Positions 1 through 8,428 of a stretch of 64,000 nucleotides of DNA are shown here, one piece after another. The translations under genes were made by a program, and so were the position numbers. The stretch is taken from positions 372,001 to 436,000 of the forward strand of contig CBDCVP010000022.1 in NCBI GenBank assembly GCA_965223025.1, in the 5' to 3' direction. The stretch is from JABDMH01 sp965223025. GTDB taxonomy: Bacteria > Bacteroidota > Bacteroidia > Chitinophagales > Saprospiraceae. The first letter of the stretch is position 1, and each line of letters starts with the position of its first letter. The notes under the pieces were generated by a model, which ran no database searches, was not told the origin of the DNA, and was given only the letters and a program-made list of their open reading frames with translations.

Positions 1-96
1 ATCTATCATACACCCAAGCCTTCCTCCCTCTACTGTCTCAAAATTTAAATGGGTATCTTTGCCTTGCATCATATCAATGATGGTATTTTACATTAT

Positions 97-1368
97 ATGA
101 AGTTTACTGAATTAGCACTAAATGAGCAGCTCTTAGAAGCAATCTCGTATATGGGCTTTGAAGAAGCCACGCCCATACAAGAAAAAGCCATTCCAGTCAT
201 ACTGGAGGGCGGGGATCTATTAGCATGTGCTCAAACTGGCACGGGAAAGACAGCTGCCTTCCTTCTACCCATACTCAACTTACTGAGTATGAAAGATGAT
301 CACCAAATCAGAGCATTAATCATAGTACCCACGCGTGAGCTGGCTATGCAAATAGATCAACAGATTCAGGGACTGGGATATTTTGTGCCGGTTGAGTCCA
401 TGGCAATCTATGGTGGAGGTGATGGCCCCGAATTTGATCAACAAAAAAACACTTTGAGTCAAGGCACAGACATCATTGTGGCTACCCCAGGCAAGTTGAT
501 CTCTCACCTTAACTTGGGCTATGTGAAATTTGATCAGATCCAACACTTGATTCTGGATGAGGCTGATCGTATGCTGGATATGGGGTTTCACGAAGACATA
601 AAAAAGATCATTTCCTACTTGCCAAAAGAACGACAAAACTTGATGTTTAGCGCTACCATGCCGTCAAAGATCAGGCAGTTGGCAAAGCAAATCTTACACC
701 AACCCGTAGAAATATCCCTAGCTCTTTCCAAGCCTGCAGCAGGCGTACTGCAGGCAGCCTACCTTACCTATGATCACCAAAAATCACCCTTGATCGTCGA
801 GCTCGTCAAGGGTAAAGCTGAGTATAAGAGCATCCTGATTTTTAGCTCAACAAAGAAGAAAGTTGGAGAGATCGTCAGAGCCCTCAAAGGCAACAACTAC
901 GAAGTGGCTGGAATCTCATCGGACCTCGAGCAGTCCGAGCGCGAAAACGTGCTGGCAAAATTCAGGTCCAAGAGGACGCGTATTTTGGTCGCAACTGATG
1001 TGTTGAGTCGCGGGATAGACATCAAGGACATCAACCTAGTCATCAATTATGATGTGCCCAATGACGCTGAAGACTATGTGCACCGAGTGGGTAGAACGGC
1101 AAGAGCCGAGACAACTGGAGTAGCCCTGACTCTCATCAATGAGGACGACATGTACAAGTTTAGTCGAATCGAAAAATTGATAGAAAGGGAGATCATGAAA
1201 ATCCCTCTGCCTGCTACCATCGGTCCGGGACCAGACTGGAACCCCAAACAAAGCGCTGGTCGTTTTGGCAGTCGTCAAAGGGGTCGAGGACATGGCAAAT
1301 CCAACCGCAAAGGACGCAGACCTGGCAGAGGTAGGACACACTCCAAAGGTGATCGTCGGCGAGGTTAG
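97..1368 (+). CDS. DEAD-box ATP-dependent RNA helicase
   Basis: Cytoplasmic RNA helicase that uses ATP to unwind RNA, probably in ribosome assembly, translation or RNA decay. Visible motifs counted from the chosen start: Walker A AQTGTGKT (about 45-52), PTRELA (78-83), TPGK (130-133), DEAD (154-157), SAT (185-187), then SRGID and HRVGRTAR in the second RecA domain. The C-terminal 40 residues are rich in Arg and Gly (RG repeats), a common RNA-binding tail of RhlE-type helicases. An in-frame ATG lies at 49, but homology begins at the MKFTELAL segment, so the start at 97 is preferred, giving 423 aa. It stands alone, followed by a 335-bp gap. The family call is firm; the RhlE subgroup is inference. 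Confidence 0.95.
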   Translation: MKFTELALNEQLLEAISYMGFEEATPIQEKAIPVILEGGDLLACAQTGTGKTAAFLLPILNLLSMKDDHQIRALIIVPTRELAMQIDQQIQGLGYFVPVESMAIYGGGDGPEFDQQKNTLSQGTDIIVATPGKLISHLNLGYVKFDQIQHLILDEADRMLDMGFHEDIKKIISYLPKERQNLMFSATMPSKIRQLAKQILHQPVEISLALSKPAAGVLQAAYLTYDHQKSPLIVELVKGKAEYKSILIFSSTKKKVGEIVRALKGNNYEVAGISSDLEQSERENVLAKFRSKRTRILVATDVLSRGIDIKDINLVINYDVPNDAEDYVHRVGRTARAETTGVALTLINEDDMYKFSRIEKLIEREIMKIPLPATIGPGPDWNPKQSAGRFGSRQRGRGHGKSNRKGRRPGRGRTHSKGDRRRG

Positions 1369-1703
1369 TGGATCCTCTCGCCAAAAGCTACACGAATTTG
1401 ACATGCTCGATTCACCAGTTATTCATCAACAACCCTCGAAAACCTTCAGTACGGAGCTTCTGCTCTTGGGGGTTTTGTCTTCTTCGATCTCGCACAAAAT
1501 AACTGCCCAAACTGTACTTTTACTTGCCAGACGATACCCCAGTCAATCAAGCCTTCCTGAGTAAGTAATGGGTTGAGAATTTAGCAGAAAAAGTGGAACT
1601 ATGTAGGCACAGGAGTTCTGAAGTACATTGATCCAGAAACATTTTGATGGTACAGACCGATATCATATCTTACTTTCATTTCAGCTAACCAACCTTTTCG
1701 AAC
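1369..1703. other. Intergenic gap, helicase to trpB2
   Basis: These 335 bp between two co-directional genes hold no reading frame with recognisable content. I see no clear terminator hairpin and no exact match to the Bacteroidota -7 element TAnnTTTG. It presumably contains the helicase transcript end and the trpB2 promoter. Confidence 0.4.
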
Positions 1704-3065
1704 ATGACAAAGAAAATTACTCTTTCCGAGAATGAAATTCCTGAAAAATGGTACAACATCGTAGCAGACATGCCCAACAAACCTCTGCCACCACTGCACC
1801 CAGGAACAAAAGAACCAATTGGACCGGAAGCACTGGCACCCTTGTTTCCCATGGAGCTCATTAAGCAAGAAGTGTCCGCAGAAAAATGGATTGCCATACC
1901 AGACGAGGTGCGCGATATTTATCGGGCATGGCGGCCAACTCCAATGTACAGAGCCTTCGGTTTGGAAAAAGCGCTGGACTCCCCTGCAAAAATCTTTTAC
2001 AAATATGAAGGTGTATCACCTTCAGGATCGCACAAACCCAACACTGCAGTACCTCAAGCATACTACAACAAACAGGAAGGGGTGAAAAAAATCACGACAG
2101 AGACAGGAGCTGGACAATGGGGTAGTGCACTCAGCTATGCCTGTAACTTGTTTGACCTGGCTTGTGAGGTCTATATGGTCAACCTGAGTTATCATCATAA
2201 GCCCTACAGAAAGACCATGATGAATACCTGGGGTGCCAAGGTTATTGCTTCACCTTCGGACCAAACCCAAGCAGGCAGGAAGATTCTGGCTGGTGATCCC
2301 GACAGTCCGGGATCTCTCGGAATTGCTATTTCAGAAGCTGTTGAAATGGCCGCCATGGATGAGCATACCAAATACTCATTGGGTAGTGTGCTCAATCACG
2401 TACTACTGCATCAGACCATTGTTGGGCAAGAAGCTGTACAGCAGATGCAAAAAGTTGGGTTGATGCCTGATGTGGTCGTGGCTCCCTTCGGTGGTGGATC
2501 TAACTTCGCTGGTCTATCCTTTCCATTCTTGAGGTATAACCTGGAAGAGGGTAAGCAGATCAGATGCATAGCCAGCGAACCTTCATCGTGTCCGAAGCTT
2601 ACTCGCGGTGTATTTAGATATGATTTTGGAGATACAGTAGGTATGACACCCCTTTTGCCCATGTATACCCTGGGTCACAACTTCATTCCTGCCCCGATTC
2701 ATGCAGGTGGTCTAAGATACCATGGCGCCGGAGTAATAGTCAGCCAGTTGCTAAAGGATAAACTGATAGAGGCCGAGGCGCACGATCAACTCGAAGCTTT
2801 TGAGGCTGGTGTTGTCTTTGCTAGATCGGAAGGTATCATCCCTGCACCAGAAGCCACTCATGCCATCGCTACCGTTTTCCAGGAGGTAGAAAGATGCAAG
2901 GCCGCTGGAACCACGGAGACGATCTTATTTAATCTCTGTGGACATGGCAATTTTGATATGAAAGCTTACGAAGATTACTTCGCCGGAAAATTGGTCCGGC
3001 ATGAATTAACAGATACAGATATCAACAACTCCCTCGCACAACTTGAGACCCCAGAAATTACCTGA
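1704..3065 (+). CDS. trpB: Tryptophan synthase beta chain, TrpB2 type
   Basis: PLP-dependent enzyme of the TrpB2 (TrpEb_2) subfamily, which condenses indole with serine to give tryptophan. The Schiff-base lysine is K111 in GSHKPNTA, the catalytic glutamate is E133 in TETGAGQWG, and the PLP phosphate loop GGGSN is at 263-267. The extended N-terminus (NKPLPPLHPGT...) and the 453-aa length are typical of TrpB2 rather than the roughly 400-aa TrpB1. No trpA or other trp gene is adjacent, as is usual for TrpB2, which often acts as a stand-alone indole-salvage enzyme. Cytoplasmic. Subfamily assignment is strong from motifs; the salvage role is inference from context. Confidence 0.93.
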   Translation: MTKKITLSENEIPEKWYNIVADMPNKPLPPLHPGTKEPIGPEALAPLFPMELIKQEVSAEKWIAIPDEVRDIYRAWRPTPMYRAFGLEKALDSPAKIFYKYEGVSPSGSHKPNTAVPQAYYNKQEGVKKITTETGAGQWGSALSYACNLFDLACEVYMVNLSYHHKPYRKTMMNTWGAKVIASPSDQTQAGRKILAGDPDSPGSLGIAISEAVEMAAMDEHTKYSLGSVLNHVLLHQTIVGQEAVQQMQKVGLMPDVVVAPFGGGSNFAGLSFPFLRYNLEEGKQIRCIASEPSSCPKLTRGVFRYDFGDTVGMTPLLPMYTLGHNFIPAPIHAGGLRYHGAGVIVSQLLKDKLIEAEAHDQLEAFEAGVVFARSEGIIPAPEATHAIATVFQEVERCKAAGTTETILFNLCGHGNFDMKAYEDYFAGKLVRHELTDTDINNSLAQLETPEIT

Positions 3066-3246
3066 GGATGGAGTGACCTTAGAAGGAACTAATTTGGTGG
3101 TGGGACATTTCGTCGCAAAGATGGCGGGGACTAACAGCGATACAGGATTTATAACGCTGAGGAGGGTGGCGACGAGATGGATATCCCCGGAGCTGGATAA
3201 AGTCCAAATTAGCAAATTAGATCTAGATGATGATTAATCCGATGTC

Positions 3247-3633
3247 TTGTTGACAGATATATCTACAAGAAAGGATATTGAGCTTTTAATGCGCACCTTC
3301 TACAGTAAAATGCTCGTAGATGAAGAGTTGGCACCAATATTTAATGAGGTGGCTCAAATCGATTTGGAAGCTCACATTCCGCGACTGGTCCTGTTTTGGG
3401 AGAGTATACTATTTCAGACCGGTACCTATCGTACCAATGTCATGGAAATGCACATCGCACTCCATCATAAGAAAAACCTCCAGAAGATTCATTTTGATCG
3501 ATGGCTCTCATATTTTGTGGAGACTGTCAGTGAAAACCATCAAGGTCCGTTGGCACACTTGGCCATCGAGCGAGCTAAATCAATTGCTCTTTTAATGCAG
3601 TTTAAAATCAATCAACTCGACAAACTTGGGTAA
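3247..3633 (+). CDS. Truncated haemoglobin, group III-like
   Basis: A haem protein of about 128 aa with the 2-over-2 globin pattern. It shows the N-terminal segment IELLMRTFYSKMLVDEELAPIF, the tryptophan segment LVLFWESILF, and a histidine-rich EF-F region (MHIALHHK) before HFDRWLSYF. That combination matches group III truncated haemoglobins, which bind O2 or NO. The proximal histidine is probably one of H69/H73, but I cannot decide which from sequence alone. No ATG fits the full domain: the frame opens with TTG codons at 3247 and 3250, and the first in-frame ATG (3289) would remove the first helix. A TTG start is therefore likely. Neighbours give no functional hint. Confidence 0.82.
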   Translation: MLTDISTRKDIELLMRTFYSKMLVDEELAPIFNEVAQIDLEAHIPRLVLFWESILFQTGTYRTNVMEMHIALHHKKNLQKIHFDRWLSYFVETVSENHQGPLAHLAIERAKSIALLMQFKINQLDKLG

Positions 3634-3957
3634 TCGGTGCAGCTTATGGAGCGAGACCCATCTTTTCTTCTCATATATATGGGTGCCTCCGAAAACTCGT
3701 TCACCGAGGGCAAAGATTCTATTGAAATGTTTAAACGAGCCTTTCCGATTGATCTCCTCTCTCCTAGCTGTGACTATGGTTATTTCAGATTGTCTTGTCT
3801 TAACAAACAATCAATCATTTTGTGCATGTTTTAGAGTTGCCCGGATGTACCCAAATAATCCTTTGGGAGCTTTTGGATGGATCCTTAATGCATAAATCAG
3901 GCTGTCAGGGCTATGCCTTAATCCAGGTTGCCGATAAATCGGTTCTATTCCAAACCA
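3634..3957. other. Convergent intergenic gap, nothing recognised
   Basis: These 324 bp lie between the ends of the globin gene and the minus-strand DinB-like gene. Short open frames are present, but none shows protein-like composition or a family signature. No strong hairpin was found. Confidence 0.4.
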
Positions 3958-4479
3958 CTATGATAAATAGAGATCCCGAATCTTGTTCATGTGCCACTCT
4001 GCATGCCCAATGATGATAAATGCCGCCGCCCTAGCCGATAAAGGGTGACCTGACGATGTCCCAATATATGCCAGATTGGTATCGCTAAATCCCTCCAATA
4101 TGACTTGGGTGTATTCTCTGGTCACCTTAAACTCTTCCATAAGATGGATCATCGATTTTTCTTCAACACCAGCATGTAAATTGTACAAATCTTGATTAAA
4201 TCCACTTAGTGGAGTGTCATCTCCCCTGCCAATGCGAAAGAGGCGATATGCAAAAATTCGCTCTGTGTCGATCATATGCTGAAAGACTTCCTTGATCGAC
4301 CATTTTCCCACTGCATAACGGAAATCCCCTTTTACATGCTCTATGCCAGAAAAGAAATCAGCGACATCTTGGCCCGAGTGCATCATCTGTTGTCGTAAGT
4401 CGATGTCTTCATCAACCAACGCAATGTACTTAACAAAAAAAGGTGCAAACTCGGAAGAAGAAAGATCCCTGGTGGTCAT
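3958..4479 (-). CDS. DinB-like (DinB_2) four-helix metalloprotein
   Basis: A 173-aa cytoplasmic protein of the DinB/YfiT-like four-helix-bundle superfamily. The three histidines that bind the metal in this fold are visible: H68 in FQHMIDTER, and H159 and H163 in GHAEWHM. The segment VGKWSIKEVFQHMIDTERIFAYR is the hallmark opening helix of the domain. Members include thiol-dependent S-transferases and many proteins of unknown role, often linked to stress or detoxification, so the reaction cannot be assigned. It is on the minus strand downstream of the AraC-family gene, with a 189-bp gap, so cotranscription is possible but not shown. Confidence 0.88.
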   Translation of the reverse strand: MTTRDLSSSEFAPFFVKYIALVDEDIDLRQQMMHSGQDVADFFSGIEHVKGDFRYAVGKWSIKEVFQHMIDTERIFAYRLFRIGRGDDTPLSGFNQDLYNLHAGVEEKSMIHLMEEFKVTREYTQVILEGFSDTNLAYIGTSSGHPLSARAAAFIIIGHAEWHMNKIRDLYLS

Positions 4480-4668
4480 CGAGCAAAACTACATTTTTAA
4501 TATTACCATGTGACAGTCATCTTTGGGTTTCACTCATTTGTCCACCCTAATGGGTCGTGAGACAAATTGTTGAGAGATCACCATTCTGACCGACCTAACT
4601 ACAGGCTAACTGTGCATGAGCCGAGGGAAAGAATCTTGACTCGCTCCCGAAGAGAAAACCGACGACCT

Positions 4669-5544
4669 CTACCCAACACCGTTTCCTTCTCTCATCCCCT
4701 CGAAAGTCTTTCTATATGCGGAAGGCGTCATACCTGTAAGAGATTTAAAGTGATGATTAAAATTGGCAATATTGTTATAGCCGCTTTCATAGCAAATCTG
4801 TGAAATACGCTGATCAGATTCTGCTAATAGCCTGGCGGCAAGACTGATCCTAACCTTTTTTACATACTGGGAAAAAGTGGTCTTGGTCTTTTTGCGAAAA
4901 TATCGGCAGAATGACCCGGGAGCCATATGCAACAGTGCCGCCGCATCTTGCTGACTGATTTTATTCTGTACATTCTGAAGCACATATTGATAGACGGTAT
5001 TGATCCTATCCAAATCTTTCTGAAAATCATCAGAATAAGGGGTCACTGAGAGATATTCCCTCTTCTCCATCCTAAGTAAGATCTCAAAGACCTGCAGAAT
5101 TAAAAGATAACTCTTAAAACCCTCTGCCTGGACAAGTTCTTCCATCCTCTCCGTAATCAAGGGGATCAATTCTCCCCCAAAAGATATACCGCGTGCGCTC
5201 TCTTTCAGGAGGTCCTCAATACAACTGAGCTCTGGAATATTGAAAAAATCAGAACCGATGATGTTTTCATAAAAATGAATTACTATACATGCGGGTGGTG
5301 TATCGTCATCACACTCCAATATATCCCAGCAGTGAGGGAGGTGTGGCCCCATGAGGACCAAGTCACCGACCTCAAATCTCTCGATATTGTTTGCAACCAG
5401 ACGCTTACCAGAGCCAGAAACGATCAGATTCAATTCATAATTCTTATGTGAATGAATCTTGGTCGAGTGATGCAATAATTCAAGTTTTCTAGCCACAAAA
5501 GAACGCTTGTGCGGCACCTGTATCTTTTCAAAAACTAGCTCCAT
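4669..5544 (-). CDS. AraC-family regulator with N-terminal cupin
   Basis: DNA-binding regulator of 291 aa. Residues about 15-100 form a cupin-like sensor (HSHKNYELNLIVSGSG, then GDLVLMGPHLPHCW). Residues about 190-285 contain the two helix-turn-helix units of AraC proteins (QQDAAALLHMAPGSFCRYFRKKT, then ISQICYESGYNNIANFNHHFK, with the usual closing GMTPSAYRK). Such proteins usually bind a small molecule, often a sugar, and activate nearby transport or catabolic genes. It is divergent from the secreted 728-aa protein and the SusC/SusD genes across a 376-bp gap, so it is the natural candidate regulator of that locus. The ligand is unknown. Confidence 0.92.
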   Translation of the reverse strand: MELVFEKIQVPHKRSFVARKLELLHHSTKIHSHKNYELNLIVSGSGKRLVANNIERFEVGDLVLMGPHLPHCWDILECDDDTPPACIVIHFYENIIGSDFFNIPELSCIEDLLKESARGISFGGELIPLITERMEELVQAEGFKSYLLILQVFEILLRMEKREYLSVTPYSDDFQKDLDRINTVYQYVLQNVQNKISQQDAAALLHMAPGSFCRYFRKKTKTTFSQYVKKVRISLAARLLAESDQRISQICYESGYNNIANFNHHFKSLTGMTPSAYRKTFEGMREGNGVG

Positions 5545-5920
5545 ATTGATCGATTATTCACTGTTCGAAATTTCCAAAGGCGGTTTTCTGTGGGTTAAAA
5601 TAACATATCTATTTTAAAAAAATAGCCAATAAAAACCAAATTTTTCGCATTTTCTTTATTTAAAATTAACTTTTAGTTCCTTTTACGTCAAAATTATACG
5701 GTGAGTTTGAGGTGAATTTGCCAGCATTCAATTTCTGGGGGCTACCTGAAATCTGAGGGCGGAGATGTCAGTGGAGGGAAGTGATACCAATAATGCTCGA
5801 CTGCTAGAGTCAGCTGCACATAAATGATTGAAAAACAATGATCTACCACTCAAACATTGACCAAATCACAATCCGTATTTTCGAAAACAATCAATAAGTC
5901 ATTTACCACTACAGCCAATC
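5545..5920. promoter_or_regulatory. Divergent control region of the SusC/D locus
   Basis: This 376-bp region separates the AraC-family gene from the 728-aa secreted protein, so it must hold promoters for both directions. The part near 5600-5700 is strongly A/T rich. The 11-mer TGAATTTGCCA occurs here (about 5712) and again about 100 bp before the susC start (about 8328). It resembles a weakened TAnnTTTG -7 box, but this is only a pattern match. No convincing inverted repeat was found for the AraC protein. Confidence 0.45.
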
Positions 5921-8107
5921 ATGAGAAAGTACTTTACCATTGTCATGCTGATGTGTTCACTGTGTTTTGCAGTTGCTCAACAGCCCGTGCATCAAGACAC
6001 ACATTTTCTTCAGGATCAAAGCGAGCTCTTTGAAGTCCAGTCGGAATACTCGATTCATCTAGATAGAGTAGCAGCAGATCGCAATGGTCAAATTCAGATA
6101 AGCTCAAATGCGGGAACGCTCAAGCCGTACGGGGGCAGGCTGATGGCGGACCATCAGTATGCTTTTATGGACGATTGCAGGATTGTCTCCATGATTTCAC
6201 ACAGAGATCAATTTGTGTATCTCACAGATGACCAGATATTTAGTAATGCATGGGCAGGCAGGCTTTTGATCAATCATACTCTGCGAGATGCTAAGATGTT
6301 GGCCGGAGGGTCAAGTTTTGACTTTCTAATTGGCTCCGATAGTGGATTGGAATACTATCGAGATGGATCGTTGCAATGGAAGAAAAGTTTTGGTAGCAAC
6401 CATCGGCTGTCAGAAGTGACATATGTAGAGGCCACAGATCAGTTCTTCATCGTTGATAATCACGGGCTGCACCAATTCACACCATCTACAGTAAGCTACC
6501 AGACCGCGCTGGCTGGAGAGGGCTTCACATGTGTGCGTGTCCTTGATCAGTCTTCAGAATGGTACATCGGAACAGATCATGGTCTGCTGCGATACCAGAT
6601 GGAGACGGGCAAGGAGGACCTCGACCAAAAAATACCATGGGATGAAATCACCACCATGGAAGTGATCGATGATAAATTATGGGTAGGGACCAAACGGGGA
6701 GCCTTTACACCCGATCAGAGAAATGGATACAACTACTATGCTTCCAGACGGTGGATGATAGATGATCATGTACTCGACATCGCTCCTGGCGCCAAGCGAG
6801 AAGTACTTCTGTTAACTACTCGAGGGCTTTCGATCATTAATTTCTCACCAATGACCCTGCATGATAAGGCCCTTCATTTTGAAAAACAAGTGCGAGATCG
6901 TCACATACGACACGGATTTAACAGTGCTGAATTTGTCATGCGCATACCGGGTGATCTAAATTCGGGGAGTGTAGTAGATTCTGACAATGATGGCTTGTGG
7001 ACCTCCATGTATCTGGGCAGTCAGCTGTTTCGTTACAAAGTGACTGGATCGCCTGAAGCCTATCAAAATGCCATCGAAGCTTTTGAGGCCATGGAGCGTC
7101 TCAATGATATCAACCCGATTAAGGGATTTCTGTCGCGTTCTTATGAACGTCGAAGCTATGCCAAACACGATCTAGATGCTTGGAGAAAAGCGAAGGATCC
7201 TGAATGGGATTGGAAAGGCACCACGAGTAGCGATGAGTCCATTGGACATTATTTTGCCTTTTGCTTAATGGCAGAGATCATTCCAGATACCGCCATCAAA
7301 CGCCGTGCGATTGATCTCATCCGGGACATGACTGATCACATCTTAGAAAATGACCTTTATCTGGTAGATATCGACGGTAAGCCGACTCGCTGGGGAAGAT
7401 GGAATCCCGACTATGTCAATGGTTTCCCCAAAGGTGTGGGAGACCGAAAGCTGAATTCCTCGAATATCACAGGGTTCTTACAAGCCGCCTATCATTTCAC
7501 TGGTGATGAGAAGTATAAAAAGGCTGCCTTTACATTATTTGAAGACCACGGATATTTGGAAAATCTCATGATGCCCATGGAAGAGGTAGGTGTGCGAAAG
7601 TCAGGTCCATTGGCAACTATGTTGTCATCATCTTGGAATCACTCAGACGACGAGATGTATTTTTTGAGCTATTGGTATCTGCACCCTTATGCTTTCGATC
7701 AATCATTAAAGGAGAAATATCTGGAAACCATCAAGAATCATTGGAACATTGAACGACCGGAGCGGGATGCTTTGTGGAATTTCTGCTACGGCATGACCGG
7801 TGCCAAGGAATTTGATCTGGCTGAGTCCATCTGGTATCTTCAGGAATTTCCGCTGGATTTGATCAATTATTCGATCTCCAACTCGCATCGTAAGGACATC
7901 GAATTGGTGCCGAAAAACTTTCGAAATCAGACGACAGCGGTGGTACTGCCACCAGATGAAAAACCGATGTACAAGCACAACACCAACACCTTTGTGATAG
8001 ACCGGGATAGCCGAGCCCGATCGGAATCAAGTGGCGACATATATTTGCTCCCCTACTGGATGGGGCGTTACCTGGGTGTCATTAGTGAACCTCATGATCG
8101 ACCGTAG
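5921..8107 (+). CDS. Secreted propeller plus helical-domain protein, unknown activity
   Basis: A 728-aa exported protein with an N-terminal signal peptide ending near AVAQ (residue 20). Residues about 80-320 contain repeated beta-strand units such as YIGTDHGLLRYQ, LWVGTKRGAF and FLIGSDSGLEYY. These resemble the blades of two-component-regulator-type propellers, but here no kinase is attached. Residues about 350-728 look mainly helical, with Trp- and Asp-rich loops (WDWKGTTSSDES, RWGRWNPDYVNGF, SSSWNHSDDEMYFLSYWY), reminiscent of an alpha/alpha-barrel carbohydrate enzyme. I cannot place it in a glycoside hydrolase or lyase family. It lies upstream of susC on the same strand and opposite the AraC-family gene, so a role in glycan recognition or cleavage is likely but inferred. 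Confidence 0.72.
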   Translation: MRKYFTIVMLMCSLCFAVAQQPVHQDTHFLQDQSELFEVQSEYSIHLDRVAADRNGQIQISSNAGTLKPYGGRLMADHQYAFMDDCRIVSMISHRDQFVYLTDDQIFSNAWAGRLLINHTLRDAKMLAGGSSFDFLIGSDSGLEYYRDGSLQWKKSFGSNHRLSEVTYVEATDQFFIVDNHGLHQFTPSTVSYQTALAGEGFTCVRVLDQSSEWYIGTDHGLLRYQMETGKEDLDQKIPWDEITTMEVIDDKLWVGTKRGAFTPDQRNGYNYYASRRWMIDDHVLDIAPGAKREVLLLTTRGLSIINFSPMTLHDKALHFEKQVRDRHIRHGFNSAEFVMRIPGDLNSGSVVDSDNDGLWTSMYLGSQLFRYKVTGSPEAYQNAIEAFEAMERLNDINPIKGFLSRSYERRSYAKHDLDAWRKAKDPEWDWKGTTSSDESIGHYFAFCLMAEIIPDTAIKRRAIDLIRDMTDHILENDLYLVDIDGKPTRWGRWNPDYVNGFPKGVGDRKLNSSNITGFLQAAYHFTGDEKYKKAAFTLFEDHGYLENLMMPMEEVGVRKSGPLATMLSSSWNHSDDEMYFLSYWYLHPYAFDQSLKEKYLETIKNHWNIERPERDALWNFCYGMTGAKEFDLAESIWYLQEFPLDLINYSISNSHRKDIELVPKNFRNQTTAVVLPPDEKPMYKHNTNTFVIDRDSRARSESSGDIYLLPYWMGRYLGVISEPHDRP

Positions 8108-8428
8108 AGCATGCCCATGAGGGAAAGAAGATGCTTTGGTCTTCCCACCTCATCGAAACTTTATTCATTTCTAGACTTAGATGTATTGGTGGATCTCTGC
8201 GATCGAGCTATCTTTACACAGGTGCCCTAGCACATACTTCGGGGAATTTTGACCTGTAAAAAAAGAATAATGATTATGCAAAAAACCACCAACGATGGCA
8301 TCATTAATCTCGTATTTTTCAGTGAAATTGAATTTGCCAACCATCGATCTATGGGACGACTTGGTGAATCTGGGTCATGTCCGCTGATATTTTCTCTACA
8401 TAAATTCTTCAAATGAAACTTATCACGT
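8108..8428. promoter_or_regulatory. susC upstream region
   Basis: These 321 bp separate the 728-aa protein gene from susC. Their length suggests that susC has its own promoter or a leader that tunes expression. The 11-mer TGAATTTGCCA near 8328 is shared with the upstream control region. No riboswitch signature or strong terminator was recognised. Confidence 0.4.

Noticed and set aside
3043..3237. 64-codon frame overlapping the trpB2 end
   Set aside because: Overlaps a strong gene, no start-site context, no recognisable domain.
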